DNA from: Novosphingobium cyanobacteriorum
GTDB lineage: Bacteria > Pseudomonadota > Alphaproteobacteria > Sphingomonadales > Sphingomonadaceae
Direction of reading: 5' to 3'
NCBI RefSeq assembly: GCF_029436685.1
Contig: NZ_JAROCY010000003.1
Location: 124,001-188,000 of the forward strand
Length of the DNA stretch: 64,000 bases
Positions 34,271-43,697 of this stretch are shown in pieces. The notes under the pieces were generated by a model. It was not told the DNA's origin. It saw nothing but the letters and a program-made list of their open reading frames with translations, and ran no database searches. Position 1 is the first letter of the stretch. Each line of letters begins with the position of its first letter. The position numbers were made by a program, and so were the translations under genes.

Positions 34271-34431
34271 TTTCTCGCAGAGACGCAGAGAAGAAGGGGG
34301 AGCGCAGAGCCGACGTGCCTGTGCCGCAGCCGCGGGAAACCACCAAGCAGTGATAACTTTCGTCAATTGCCTGCGGCACCAAGAAGCTCTCTGCGCTCCC
34401 CTTTCCCTCTGCGCTCTCTGCGAGAAACATT
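34271..34431. repeat. Intergenic inverted repeat, CGCAGAG family, copy 4
   Basis: TTTCTCGCAGAGACGCAGAG at the left is mirrored by CCTCTGCGCTCTCTGCGAGA near the right end, and GGGGGAGCGCAGAG by CTCTGCGCTCCCC inside it. It fills most of the 245-base gap between pspF and recF. A 77-codon frame across it translates the repeat and is not a gene. Confidence 0.75.
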
Positions 34432-34507
34432 TCTCAATGCGCTGCAGTCCCCGTTAGGCGGCAGAACCTCTTTTGCACACGCGCGCAAAAGGCACTAACG
34501 CCGCGCG

Positions 34508-35581
34508 GTGGCTCTCACCCGCCTGACCTTGCGCGATTTTCGCAACCATGCCGCCACACGGCTCGACTCCATGCGCGGATTCAACGTGCTGGTGGGGGAA
34601 AACGGCGCGGGCAAGACCAACGTGCTGGAGGCGATCAGCCTGCTTGCGCCCGGCCGGGGCCTGCGCCGGGCGGCACCAGCGGAAATGGCCGGGCGCAGCG
34701 GCAACGGCAGCTTTGCCGTGGCGGCGGAGATGGAAAACGGTGACGTTTCGATCGGCACCGCCACCACGCCCGAGGCGCCCAACCGCCGCACCGTGCGCAT
34801 CAACGGTGCGGAAGGCCCGGCGACGCGGCTGGCGGAGTGGCTTTCGGTCACCTGGCTGACCCCGGCGATGGACCGCATCTTTGCCGAGGGCGCAGGCGGG
34901 CGGCGGCGCTTCCTTGACCGGCTGGTGCTGGCGGTGGACCCGGCGCATGCGCGCAATGCCACCCGCTATGAAACCGCGCTGCGCGAACGCAACCGCCTGC
35001 TGGGCGATCTGACCGAGCCGGACCCGGCCTGGCTGGATGCGCTGGAAACGCAGCTGGCGGGCACCGGATCGGCCATGGCAGCAGCGCGCCGGGCGCTGGT
35101 GGGCCAGCTGCGCCGGGTGGTGGAAATCCTGCCGCAGCAGCCCTTTGCCCGCCCCGCGCTTGAATACGCAAGCGAGGTTCCCGAGGGCGAGGATGCCCTG
35201 CGTGCCGCGCTGAAGCAGGGACGCAGGCGTGATCGCGCCGCGGGCCGCACGCTGATCGGCCCGCACCGCGATGACCTTTCAGTGAAGCTGGCCGCCAAGG
35301 ATGCGCCCGCAGCGGACTGTTCCACCGGCGAGCAGAAGGCGCTGCTGATCTCCATCGTCCTGGCCCACGCCAGCCTTACCGCCGGGGAGCGGCCCCGACT
35401 GCTGCTGCTTGACGAGATCGCCGCGCACCTTGATCCGCTGCGCCGCGCGGCCCTGTATGAAAGGCTGGGCGCAAGCGGTGCGCAGGTGTGGATGACCGGG
35501 ACCGAGATTGCCGCCTTTGCCGAGATTGCCGGCGAGGCTGCGGTGTGGCGGGTTGAGGACGGTGCGGTGACGCGGGTTTAG
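34508..35581 (+). CDS. recF: DNA replication and repair protein RecF
   Basis: 357 residues from a GTG. Walker A is GENGAGKT (30-37) in [19 protein letters not shown]. The signature region near [16 protein letters not shown] and Walker [15 protein letters not shown] are all present. It loads RecA at single-strand gaps together with RecO and RecR. It is not in the dnaA-dnaN-recF-gyrB cluster here, as is usual in alphaproteobacteria. Confidence 0.93.
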   Translation: MALTRLTLRDFRNHAATRLDSMRGFNVLVGENGAGKTNVLEAISLLAPGRGLRRAAPAEMAGRSGNGSFAVAAEMENGDVSIGTATTPEAPNRRTVRINGAEGPATRLAEWLSVTWLTPAMDRIFAEGAGGRRRFLDRLVLAVDPAHARNATRYETALRERNRLLGDLTEPDPAWLDALETQLAGTGSAMAAARRALVGQLRRVVEILPQQPFARPALEYASEVPEGEDALRAALKQGRRRDRAAGRTLIGPHRDDLSVKLAAKDAPAADCSTGEQKALLISIVLAHASLTAGERPRLLLLDEIAAHLDPLRRAALYERLGASGAQVWMTGTEIAAFAEIAGEAAVWRVEDGAVTRV

Positions 35582-35610
35582 CTCTGCGGTTCGAAGGTTG
35601 CGCTGTGATG

Positions 35611-35676
35611 CTTCGACAAGCTCCGCATCAGCGGTTTGGTTGTTGTAAAAAAAGAAAAACCGTTCGTGTCGAGCGG
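35611..35676. repeat. TTCGACAAGCTC repeat, copy 2
   Basis: CTTCGACAAGCTCCGCATCA with an AGCGGTTT/AAACCGTT inner pair and a TGTCGAG end, 30 bases past the recF stop. It may act as a terminator between the convergent recF and esterase genes, and includes an A-rich run (GTAAAAAAAGAAAAACC). Confidence 0.6.
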
Positions 35677-35679
35677 GAT

Positions 35680-36357
35680 TCAAGGATTTGTGGCAGCCTT
35701 CAGAGCCTTCGACACGCTATCCTGCGTGGCCGCCACGATGCGGTCCACGCCCTGCGGGTTGGGGTGGATGTGATCTTCGAGCAGCAGGGCATCGTTGCCG
35801 AACACCGGCTGAAGGAAGAAGGGCACCAGCGGGACCTGGTATTCCTTCGCAAGATCAGGCCAGATCGTGTTGAACTGGCTGACATAATCCTTCCCCATGT
35901 TGGGCGCGGCGAGCATGCCGGTGAGCATGAAGGGGATGTTCCGCCGCTTCAGTTCCTGCGCGATGGCCGCCATGTTGGCGCGCGTTTCCGCAGGCGGCAG
36001 GCCGCGCAGCATGTCGTTGCCGCCAAGGCCGACCATGACCAGCGCGGGCTTTACCGGCTGGCCATCGAGCGTGAAGGCAAGGCGCGCGCGGGCCGCCGCC
36101 GTGGTGTCTCCCGAAACGCCTGCGTTGACCACGCGCACGGGCACCTCAGCCGCGTTCAGTGCCACTTCAAGGCGGCTGGGGTAGCTTTCAGTCGGTTTCA
36201 ATCCATAGCCCGCATAGAGGCTGTCCCCGAAGGCGAGGATCACGGGCGCCTTGGCCGGCGATTCTGCGCCAGCGCTGCGTGTGGCGAGCGGCGCAGGCGC
36301 CTTTTCGCCAGAGCAGGCGGCGAGGAGCAGCAACAGGGAGACGGCGAGAAAGCGCAT
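35680..36357 (-). CDS. tesA: TesA-like GDSL arylesterase/lysophospholipase lipoprotein
   Basis: 225 residues. The lipoprotein signal ends in LLLLLAAC (C15). The SGNH hydrolase blocks are FGDSLYAGYG (S46), the glycine block NAGVSGDTT, GGND, and DHIHPNPQG with the catalytic Asp-His pair. It probably hydrolyses esters of lipids or aryl compounds at the envelope. Its promoter is shared with the divergent ABC transporter, the tesA/ybbA/ybbP arrangement known from other bacteria. Confidence 0.9.
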   Translation of the reverse strand: MRFLAVSLLLLLAACSGEKAPAPLATRSAGAESPAKAPVILAFGDSLYAGYGLKPTESYPSRLEVALNAAEVPVRVVNAGVSGDTTAAARARLAFTLDGQPVKPALVMVGLGGNDMLRGLPPAETRANMAAIAQELKRRNIPFMLTGMLAAPNMGKDYVSQFNTIWPDLAKEYQVPLVPFFLQPVFGNDALLLEDHIHPNPQGVDRIVAATQDSVSKALKAATNP

Positions 36358-36413
36358 GGAGGTTCCGGTCGGGCAGGTTGCGGGGGGCAACCAATCTATG
36401 CCAGATCACCGTC

Positions 36414-37130
36414 GTGACAAGTGATCCCCTTCCCGCTTCGCCCCTATCCTCCTCCACCATCATCAGCGCGCAGGACCTGACCCTGACGCTCGGCTCTGGC
36501 GACGGGCGGGTGGATATCCTGCGCGGGGTGAGCCTGCAGGTGGGCGCGGGCGAGACCGTGGCGCTGCTGGGCCCATCGGGATCGGGCAAATCCTCGCTGC
36601 TGGCGGTGCTTTCAGGGCTGGAGCGGGCGAGCGGCGGGCAGCTGAATGTGGCGGGGCAGGATTTCACCGCGCTGTCAGAAGATGCGCTGGCGCTGGCGCG
36701 GCGCGGGCGGATCGGCATCGTGCTGCAGGCCTTCCACCTGCTGCCGACGATGACCGCGCTGGAGAACGTGGGCACCCCGCTGGAACTGGCCGGGTTGGCC
36801 GATGCACGTGGCAGGGCCGAGGCGGAATTGGCGGCGGTGGGGCTGGCGCACCGGCTGCACCACTATCCGGCGCAGCTTTCCGGCGGAGAGCAGCAGCGGG
36901 TGGCGATCGCCCGCGCGCTGGCCCCTGCCCCGCAAATCCTGTTTGCCGACGAACCCACCGGCAACCTGGACCATGCCACGGGCGAGGCGGTGGCGGAGCT
37001 GCTGTTTGCACGCACGGCGCAGGCGGGGGCGGCGCTGGTGATGGTGACGCATGACGAGGCGCTGGCGCGGCGCTGTGGGCGGATCGTGCGGCTGGCCGAC
37101 GGGCGGATCGTTTCGGACGAGGCGGCGTGA
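36414..37130 (+). CDS. ybbA: ABC transporter ATPase (YbbA/LolD-type)
   Basis: 238 residues from a GTG. Walker A GPSGSGKS, Q-loop region IGIVLQAFHLLPTMTALENV, signature LSGGEQQRVAIARAL, Walker B ILFADEPTGNLD. These match the MacB/LolD-like ATPases that serve FtsX-type permeases. It is divergent from tesA, and the next gene overlaps its stop by four bases. Role in envelope substrate export is inferred. Confidence 0.9.
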   Translation: MTSDPLPASPLSSSTIISAQDLTLTLGSGDGRVDILRGVSLQVGAGETVALLGPSGSGKSSLLAVLSGLERASGGQLNVAGQDFTALSEDALALARRGRIGIVLQAFHLLPTMTALENVGTPLELAGLADARGRAEAELAAVGLAHRLHHYPAQLSGGEQQRVAIARALAPAPQILFADEPTGNLDHATGEAVAELLFARTAQAGAALVMVTHDEALARRCGRIVRLADGRIVSDEAA

Positions 37131-39655
37131 CCTGGGGCACTGCATGGGCGCTGGCGCGGCGCGGGCTGGACTGGCGCTTTCGTGGCCTGCGCCTGCTGCT
37201 GGCCTGCCTGGTGCTGGGCACGGCGGCGCTATCAGCCATCGGCACGCTGACCGGCGCTATCGAGCGCGAGCTGGTGGCGCGCGGGCGGGTGATGCTGGGC
37301 GGCGATGTGGAGCTTTCGCTGGCCGGACGCGCCGCAAGTGGGCCGGAGCGCGCGGCGATGGACCGGCTGGGCACGGTGTCGGCAGGGCTGCGGCTGCAGG
37401 CGATGGCGCGCCAGGTGCAGGGCGATGCGGCAACGCCGGTGGAGCTGAAGGCAGTGGACGCACGCTGGCCGCTGTATGGCGCGCTGAAGCTTGAAGGCCG
37501 CAGCAGCGCAGGGGCGCCACAGGGCATGGCGGCCTGGATCGCGCCGGGCGTGGCGGACCGGCTGGAGGTGAAGACGGGCGACCGGCTGCAGGTGGGCAAC
37601 GCCGTGCTGACCGTGGCGGGCGTGATTGCCGACGAGCCCGACCGGCTGGGCGAAGGCTTTGCCCTGGGGCCGACGGTGATCGTCAGCCAGGAGGCGCTGG
37701 CGGCCAGCGGGCTGGTGCAGACCGGATCGATGGCGCGGTGGAAGTACCGCTTGCGCCTGCCCGCGCAGGCCGAACCCGCCACGGTGGCCGATGCGTTCAA
37801 GGCGCAGTTCCCGGATGGCGGCTTTGGCACGCGCACGCGGGACCGCGCCTCGCCCGGGCTGGACCGCTTTGTTTCGCGGATGGGCCAGTTCCTGACACTG
37901 GTGGCGCTGGCGGCGCTGTCCATTGCCGGGATCGGCATTGGCAACGGGGTTTCCAGCTATCTGGAGGCGCGGCGCGGGAGCATTGCCACGCTGAAGATAT
38001 TGGGCGCGACCAGCGCAGACGTGGCGCGGATATTCCTGCTGCAGATCGCCGCCGCATCGGCAGCGGGGATCGCCATCGGGCTGGCCATCGGCGTGGGATC
38101 GACCCCGCTGATCGCGCGGGCGCTGCAGGGGCTGTTGCCGGTGGAGGCGGGCTTCGTGTTCGATGCATCCGCGCTGGCGCTGGCGGCGGCCTATGGCGCC
38201 TTGATCGCGCTGACCTTTGCCGCGCCGCCGCTGCTGGCCGCGCGCGAGACGCCCGCGATGGCGCTGATGCGTGCGGGCGTTTCGCGCGGCACGCGGCGCT
38301 GGCGGACGGGTGCGGTCCCGGTGGTGCTGGGCCTGGGCGGAATTGCGGCGCTGGCGATCGGCACATCGCCGCAGCCCTTGCTGGCGGCAGGGTTCCTTGG
38401 CGGGTCGGCGGCGCTGTTCGGGCTGCTGTGGCTGGTCGGCTGGGGCGTGACCCGCGCCGCCGCGCGGCTGCCCGCGCCGCGCCGCCCGCTGCTGCGCATG
38501 GCGCTGCGCAACCTGCATCGGCCGGGCGCACAGACCGGCGCGCTGGTGCTGGCGCTGGGCTTTGCCCTGTCCGCCTTCGTGCTGCTGGCGGCGGTGGAAA
38601 CCAGCCTCGACGCCAATATCGCGCGCAGCGTGCCGGCGCGCGCGCCCGATTACTTCGTGCTGGACCTGCCCAAGGCGCGCGAAGGCGAGTTCCGCGCGCT
38701 GGTGGATCGCGCCGCACCGGGGGCACAGGTGCGCGCGGTGCCGGCGTTGCGCGGGGCGATCACCGCATTTGGCCCGGCGGACCGGATGACGCGGGTGGCG
38801 GACCTGGTTTCCATCCCGGACGACGCCTGGGCACTGAAAGGGGACCGGGGCCTGACCTATGCCGACGCGGTGCCCGAGGGCAACGTGGTGACGGCGGGGC
38901 AGTGGTGGCCCAAAGACTACGCCGGGCCGCCGCTGGTTTCGGTGGACGAGACGCTGGCGCAGGTTCTGGGCCTGAGACTGGGCGACCGCATCTCCATCAC
39001 GCTGCTGGGCGTGGAGCGCAGCGCGACCATCGCCAGCTTCCGTCGGATCGACTGGGAGACGATGGGCTTCAACTATGTGCTGGTGTTCAGCCCCAATGCG
39101 CTGGCCGACGCACCGCACAACCTTGCCGCGACCATCGAGCTGCCTGCGGGGGCGAAGACCGCGCCGGTGCGCCGGGCGATCCTGTCAGGACTGGTGCGCG
39201 CCCTGCCCTCAAGCTCGGTGATCGAGGTCGGGCCGGTGCTGAGCCAGGCGCGCGACATCCTTTCGCAGATGGGCACGGCGGTGCTGGCCGCCGCATCGGT
39301 GGCGGTGCTGGCAGGCATGGCGGTGCTGGCCGGCGCGATCGCCGCCGCGCGCGAGGCGCGCAGTTATGACAGCGCGGTGCTGCGCGTGCTGGGCGCGGGA
39401 TCGCGGCAGGTGCTGGGCGTGCTGCTGGCGGAATATGCGCTGCTCTGCGCGGTGCTGGCGGCGCTGTCGCTGGCGCTGGGACTTGGCGTGGCGTGGGGCG
39501 TGGTGACGCAGCTGTTCGAATTCGACTGGCTGCCCGGCTGGGGGCGCATCGCAGGCGTGCTGACGGCGGGAATCGCGCTGGTGCTGGCGCTGGCGCTGGG
39601 CGGATCGGCAGCCGTGCTGCGAACCCGCCCGGCGCGGGTGCTTCGCGAGCTTTAG
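37127..39655 (+). CDS. ybbP: FtsX-like ABC permease (YbbP family)
   Basis: 842 residues from a GTG overlapping the ATPase stop. It has an N-terminal membrane segment, a large periplasmic region, then blocks of membrane helices (LVALAALSIAGIGIGNGVSSYL; VLAAASVAVLAGMAVLAGAI; GVLTAGIALVLALALGGSAAV) in the pattern of two FtsX modules. It works with the upstream ATPase; the substrate of this family is not settled. Both tesA and this pair are conserved neighbours in other genomes. Confidence 0.88.
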   Translation: MTWGTAWALARRGLDWRFRGLRLLLACLVLGTAALSAIGTLTGAIERELVARGRVMLGGDVELSLAGRAASGPERAAMDRLGTVSAGLRLQAMARQVQGDAATPVELKAVDARWPLYGALKLEGRSSAGAPQGMAAWIAPGVADRLEVKTGDRLQVGNAVLTVAGVIADEPDRLGEGFALGPTVIVSQEALAASGLVQTGSMARWKYRLRLPAQAEPATVADAFKAQFPDGGFGTRTRDRASPGLDRFVSRMGQFLTLVALAALSIAGIGIGNGVSSYLEARRGSIATLKILGATSADVARIFLLQIAAASAAGIAIGLAIGVGSTPLIARALQGLLPVEAGFVFDASALALAAAYGALIALTFAAPPLLAARETPAMALMRAGVSRGTRRWRTGAVPVVLGLGGIAALAIGTSPQPLLAAGFLGGSAALFGLLWLVGWGVTRAAARLPAPRRPLLRMALRNLHRPGAQTGALVLALGFALSAFVLLAAVETSLDANIARSVPARAPDYFVLDLPKAREGEFRALVDRAAPGAQVRAVPALRGAITAFGPADRMTRVADLVSIPDDAWALKGDRGLTYADAVPEGNVVTAGQWWPKDYAGPPLVSVDETLAQVLGLRLGDRISITLLGVERSATIASFRRIDWETMGFNYVLVFSPNALADAPHNLAATIELPAGAKTAPVRRAILSGLVRALPSSSVIEVGPVLSQARDILSQMGTAVLAAASVAVLAGMAVLAGAIAAAREARSYDSAVLRVLGAGSRQVLGVLLAEYALLCAVLAALSLALGLGVAWGVVTQLFEFDWLPGWGRIAGVLTAGIALVLALALGGSAAVLRTRPARVLREL

Positions 39656-40068
39656 CGGAACACCTCAGCGTTGGCCGGATCTTTTGGATCCGGCCCATAG
39701 CGGTTCTGGCCGCGCGTACCTTCGAGACACATGAACACCAGCAGCGCGAACCAGCCGAGGAACGGGATCAGCCACAGCAGCAGGAGCCAGCCGGTGCGAT
39801 CCTGATCGTGCAGGCGCCGCACCGACACGGCAAGGCCGGGGACCAGGCTGGCGAGCCAGAACAGCCCGCCGGCCCAGCTGCCCGCCCCGACCAGCCGGGT
39901 GCCATAGACGAACGATCCGGTGCCGCGTTCGACCTGGTTGGTGCCGAACACCGCATTCAGCGCGATCATCACCAGCAGATAGAACAGCGCGAACATCCAG
40001 TATTCCTTGCGCCGCGAACGCCCGGTGAATTCGGCGTAGCGGCGATAGGGCAGGATCATCCATTCCAT
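39652..40068 (-). CDS. DUF805 membrane protein
   Basis: 138 residues from the ATG at 40068. The N-terminus YRRYAEFTGRSRRKEYWMF is the DUF805 signature, with three to four membrane helices and RRLHDQDRTGWLLLLWLIP between the last two. It ends in GTRGQNRYGPDPKDP. Function of the family is unknown. Its closest relative is the adjacent gene at 40097-40504. Confidence 0.88.
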   Translation of the reverse strand: MEWMILPYRRYAEFTGRSRRKEYWMFALFYLLVMIALNAVFGTNQVERGTGSFVYGTRLVGAGSWAGGLFWLASLVPGLAVSVRRLHDQDRTGWLLLLWLIPFLGWFALLVFMCLEGTRGQNRYGPDPKDPANAEVFR

Positions 40069-40096
40069 CGGGCGGGCTCCTGTCAGACTGAATGAA

Positions 40097-40504
40097 TCAG
40101 GCGAAGACGTCTGACTGTGCCGGGTTCTTGGGATCGGGGCCATACTGGTTGGGGCCTCGCGTTCCTTCAAGACACATGAACACCAGCACGATGATGCCGC
40201 CGACATAAGGGATGAAGCCCAGCAGGACCATCCAGCCGGACCGCCCCTGATCATGGAACCGCCGCACCTGCACCGCGATGCTCGGGACAATACTGCCAAG
40301 GCCCCAGACCACGATTAGCAAGGTGCCGAGCCAGAACGTCCCGCCCGGAGCGGTGCCATCGGAACCCATGCCGCCAGCGAACATCAGCATGACTGAAACG
40401 AACGCCACGATCATCGAGAGCAGCGCGAACATCCAGTATTCCTTGCGGCGCGAACGACCGGAGAAATCGGCATAGCGCCGATAGGGCATCAACATCCATT
40501 CCAT
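40097..40504 (-). CDS. DUF805 membrane protein (tandem paralogue)
   Basis: 135 residues with the same start (MEWMLMPYRRYADFSGRSRRKEYW in two blocks), RRFHDQGRSGW and GTRGPNQYGPDPKNP. The two genes share a reading direction and a 28-base gap and clearly arose by duplication. No signal peptide; probably inner membrane. Confidence 0.88.
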   Translation of the reverse strand: MEWMLMPYRRYADFSGRSRRKEYWMFALLSMIVAFVSVMLMFAGGMGSDGTAPGGTFWLGTLLIVVWGLGSIVPSIAVQVRRFHDQGRSGWMVLLGFIPYVGGIIVLVFMCLEGTRGPNQYGPDPKNPAQSDVFA

Positions 40505-40587
40505 GATCTATCCCCCTGCATTGGACCGCACCTGCATCCGCAACGCGCTGTCGACGAGGATTGAGCCACGAAACATGGTTTCACGCA

Positions 40588-40614
40588 AGAAAAAGGGGGC
40601 CGCAGGGGCCCCCT
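40588..40614 (-). terminator. Rho-independent terminator of the TonB receptor gene
   Basis: On the minus strand AGGGGGCC and its complement form an 8-bp stem followed by TTTTTCTTG. It lies 27 bases past the receptor stop, before the DUF805 genes. Confidence 0.85.
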
Positions 40615-40640
40615 CCTCCATCCGATGCGGCTGATGCCGA

Positions 40641-43364
40641 TCAGAAGCGATAGCGGATCGAACCGCCCCAGGTGCGGGGCTGGTTGGTATATCCCGAGAT
40701 CGAATAAGGCTGTGCCGGGGTGTCGAAAATGTTCACCAGCCAGCGATCGTTGGTGATGTTGCGGCCCCACGCGGTCAGCTCCAGCCCGTTGGGCATGGCC
40801 CAGGTGATCGATGCGTTGACCTCGTTCACCTCTGCACGGAACGGCGCGGCAGCGGCGATGGCAGCAGAGCGGCCGCCATCGGCAGCAAACGCATCGAGAT
40901 AGCCAGGCAGACCCTCTTCCAGCTGGTTGGGCGATTCATAGTGGTAATCGCCGCGCAGGATCAGGTGATGGCCGGAATGGGCGATTTCCTGATCCCAGGT
41001 GGCGCTGAGCGTGGTGGCCAGCTCCGGGATGCCGGCCGGGCGAGTGCCGGAAAGATCGCCCACTGCCGAGACCACGAAGCTGTCGTACTTGGCGTCGAGA
41101 TAGGTGAAGGCGGCGGTGAACATCAGACCCTTGGCCGGCTTCACCGAACCTTCGAACTCGATACCCTTCACGGTTTCCTTGCCCGCGTTGGCAAGCACGA
41201 AGCCCTTGCCGGTGAAGACGTTGGACTGGAACCCGGTGATCGACTGCTGGAACGCGGCGACATTGGCCGTGGCCACGCCCCAATCCGCCTTCAGGCCGAT
41301 TTCATAGACGCGCGAGTTCTCGGGCTTCGCATAACGCGTGCCGTAGGTCTGGTTCACCTGAAGCAGGCCGGCCCCTTCGAGCGCGACGGCGCTGCTTTCG
41401 AACGGGCGGCTGTCACGGCTGAGGTTGACCGAGCTTGCCTTGAAGCCGGTGGCATAGCTGGCGTAGAGGTTGATCTTGTCGTTCACGTCAAAGGCGACGC
41501 GGGCGACCCAGGTCAGCTTGCCATCGCTGGTGCGGCCCGGCTCCACGCTGTTGGGCAGTCCAAGGAACGGCGGGAAGAACTGGAACGGGCGCAGCGCCAG
41601 CAGCGGGTTGCCCACGGTCAACGGATTGGCGTCAGCCGCCGCGGCCTGCGTGGTCAGGCCCTGGTTCACAGTGGCGAAGTTCTGCGCCAGCGCGCTGATC
41701 TGGCCGAACACCACCGGATTGGCCTGCGCGAAAGCGGCGATGGCGGCAGGGTCTTCCGTGCCCAACGCCCGCGCCACAAAGCCGCGCTGCAGCGCCACGC
41801 CGCCGATCTGCGTCAGATCCAGGCCAGAGAACACGTCGCTGGAAACGGCGGTAGCACCATAGCGCTTGGTATCGTGCGTGTAGTTCAGGCCGCCGGTGAT
41901 GGTGATGCGGTCACCAATCTTGAAATCGGCCTGTCCGAACACCGAGAAGGCGTCGTCCTTCAGCCGGTACTTCTCGTTCAACCCCTGCCCCTGCACGAAG
42001 AACTGGCCGACATAGTTCTGTCCGGTCAGCGCGCTGACGGTCTGTTCCAGCGAGCCGAGCGTCTGCGTGCCGTTGGTGACGGAGTTGATCAGCAGGCTGG
42101 CATAGGGCCGCGCCTGGCTGCCCCAGTCGATCAGGTTCTTCTGGTCGATCTTTTCATTGAAGTAGTACGCACCGACGAGGAAATTGAGCGGTCCTTCCAT
42201 GTTGGTGGCCACGCGCAGTTCCTGCGTGAAGGTGCGGATCTTCTGGTCCTGCAGGTTGCGCCCGAGCAGGTCCGCGCTGGAGAAATCGCTGTCCTGGTTG
42301 GTCAGCGCATCCACCCCGCGATAGGCGGTGATCGAAGTGAGCGTGAACGGGCCGTAATCATAATCGACCTGGCCGGAAAAGCCCCAGTTCTTGATCTTGT
42401 TGGTCGAATCGAAGTTGGAATAGACCACGTTGTCAAAGCGCTGGCCGGGCGTGTTGACCGCCCCGCCAAGACCGCGCACCGCAAGCGTCGCGTTTGACGG
42501 CACAAGGTTGACCACCGCGCAGCAGTTCTCGTCGATCTTGCTGTAATCGGCGATCAGGCGCACGCGCAGCGCGGCCTGCGGTTCCCACAGCAACTGCCCG
42601 CGGGCGAACCAGCGGTTGCGCTCGTTGGTCTTGTTCCCGGTGCCCAGATCGGTGTTGTAGCCGTCGCGCTTGTTGTACCCGCCGGCCAGGCTGAAGGCCA
42701 GCTTGTCGCTGATCGGGCCGGTAACCACGCCCTTGCCGACGAAGGCGTTGTAGTTGCCATAGCTGCCTTCGATGTTGCCGCCCCAATCGAACTGCGGCTT
42801 GGCCGTGAGGATGGAGATGACGCCGACCGAGGCGTTCTTGCCGAACAGGGTGGACTGCGGCCCGCGCAGCACCTCGATCCGCTGCACATCGGGAAAATCG
42901 CCGATCTGCGCGGCAGAGCGCGAACGGTAGACGCCATCAACGAAGACGCCGACCGAGGGTTCGATGCCCGCGTTGTTGGCGCCGTTGCCGAAGCCGCGGA
43001 TGATGAAGTTGGTGTTGGCGCTGGACTGCAGCTGGTTGACCCGGAGCGAGGGGACCACGCTGGTCAGGTCCTTGATGTCACGGATCTGCGCGCGCTCGAG
43101 CGTCTGCGCGGTGGTGACGGTGACCGCCACGGGGACGTCCTGAAGCGTCTGCTCACGCTTTGTCGCGGTAACGATGATCTCGTTGCCGGCGCCGCTGTCG
43201 GCAGAGCCGGAAGGTGAATCGGCGGCGGCCGTGGCCTGTTCGAACGCGGGGGCCGCCTGTTCCTGCGCATGAGCCAGGGCGGGGAGCGCCACGGCGGCGG
43301 TGCAGGCCCCCGCGAGGAGGATGGCGCGGGTGCCGGCAAGGCGGCTGACGTCGAGCTTGGTCAT
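40641..43364 (-). CDS. TonB-dependent receptor
   Basis: 907 residues from the ATG at 43364. The signal peptide is AILLAGACTAAVALPALAHA. It is followed by the TonB-box-type EIIVTATKREQTLQDVPVAV, the plug (RDIKDLTSVVPSLRVNQ, VGVFVDGVYRSR, RIEVLRGPQSTLFGKNASVG) and a long barrel with the C-terminal RYRF. The LQDVPVAV/LFGKNASVG style is typical of sphingomonad receptors for plant or aromatic compounds, but the ligand is unknown. The frame stays open far upstream on the antisense of typA; that part is not the gene. Confidence 0.93.
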   Translation of the reverse strand: MTKLDVSRLAGTRAILLAGACTAAVALPALAHAQEQAAPAFEQATAAADSPSGSADSGAGNEIIVTATKREQTLQDVPVAVTVTTAQTLERAQIRDIKDLTSVVPSLRVNQLQSSANTNFIIRGFGNGANNAGIEPSVGVFVDGVYRSRSAAQIGDFPDVQRIEVLRGPQSTLFGKNASVGVISILTAKPQFDWGGNIEGSYGNYNAFVGKGVVTGPISDKLAFSLAGGYNKRDGYNTDLGTGNKTNERNRWFARGQLLWEPQAALRVRLIADYSKIDENCCAVVNLVPSNATLAVRGLGGAVNTPGQRFDNVVYSNFDSTNKIKNWGFSGQVDYDYGPFTLTSITAYRGVDALTNQDSDFSSADLLGRNLQDQKIRTFTQELRVATNMEGPLNFLVGAYYFNEKIDQKNLIDWGSQARPYASLLINSVTNGTQTLGSLEQTVSALTGQNYVGQFFVQGQGLNEKYRLKDDAFSVFGQADFKIGDRITITGGLNYTHDTKRYGATAVSSDVFSGLDLTQIGGVALQRGFVARALGTEDPAAIAAFAQANPVVFGQISALAQNFATVNQGLTTQAAAADANPLTVGNPLLALRPFQFFPPFLGLPNSVEPGRTSDGKLTWVARVAFDVNDKINLYASYATGFKASSVNLSRDSRPFESSAVALEGAGLLQVNQTYGTRYAKPENSRVYEIGLKADWGVATANVAAFQQSITGFQSNVFTGKGFVLANAGKETVKGIEFEGSVKPAKGLMFTAAFTYLDAKYDSFVVSAVGDLSGTRPAGIPELATTLSATWDQEIAHSGHHLILRGDYHYESPNQLEEGLPGYLDAFAADGGRSAAIAAAAPFRAEVNEVNASITWAMPNGLELTAWGRNITNDRWLVNIFDTPAQPYSISGYTNQPRTWGGSIRYRF

Positions 43365-43697
43365 GACTGGTAACGTACCCTTTGGTCCACTCGGGGCAGG
43401 CCCAAGGCTGCGACCCCATCCGGTGCCCATGCCTTGTTCTGCGATCCCCTCGTCTTTTATGACGCCGACACTAGGTTTCCACCCGGTGCGGTACAATGCG
43501 CAATTACCGGGTTTGTAAAGGGAACCCTGACCAGTGTGGCACAAGCGCCACAACCGCGCCAAATTGGTGCTGACGAGACTTTCCTTGCCGCAGCGCACAA
43601 TTCCGGGTAAGCGCGCGCCCGTATCGGGACCGCAGTGGCTGTCCCCCGTGCTCCGCAAGGCGCGCGCCTTGCAAGAACCAACTGAAAGCCGAGTTTC
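43365..43697. other. Divergent intergenic region between TonB receptor and typA
   Basis: 333 bases without a convincing gene. It should hold both promoters. The only palindrome noticed is TGTGGC-N6-GCCACA (43535-43552), weak evidence for a regulator site. No RNA gene was recognised. Confidence 0.4.

Noticed and set aside
34271-34431. CRISPR-like array
   Set aside because: The repeated units are short, adjacent and arranged as inverted arms, without regular spacers or cas genes.
34265-34498. 77-codon frame between pspF and recF
   Set aside because: It translates the CGCAGAG inverted repeat (FLAETQRRRGSAE and similar), which recurs as a frame in other copies of the element.
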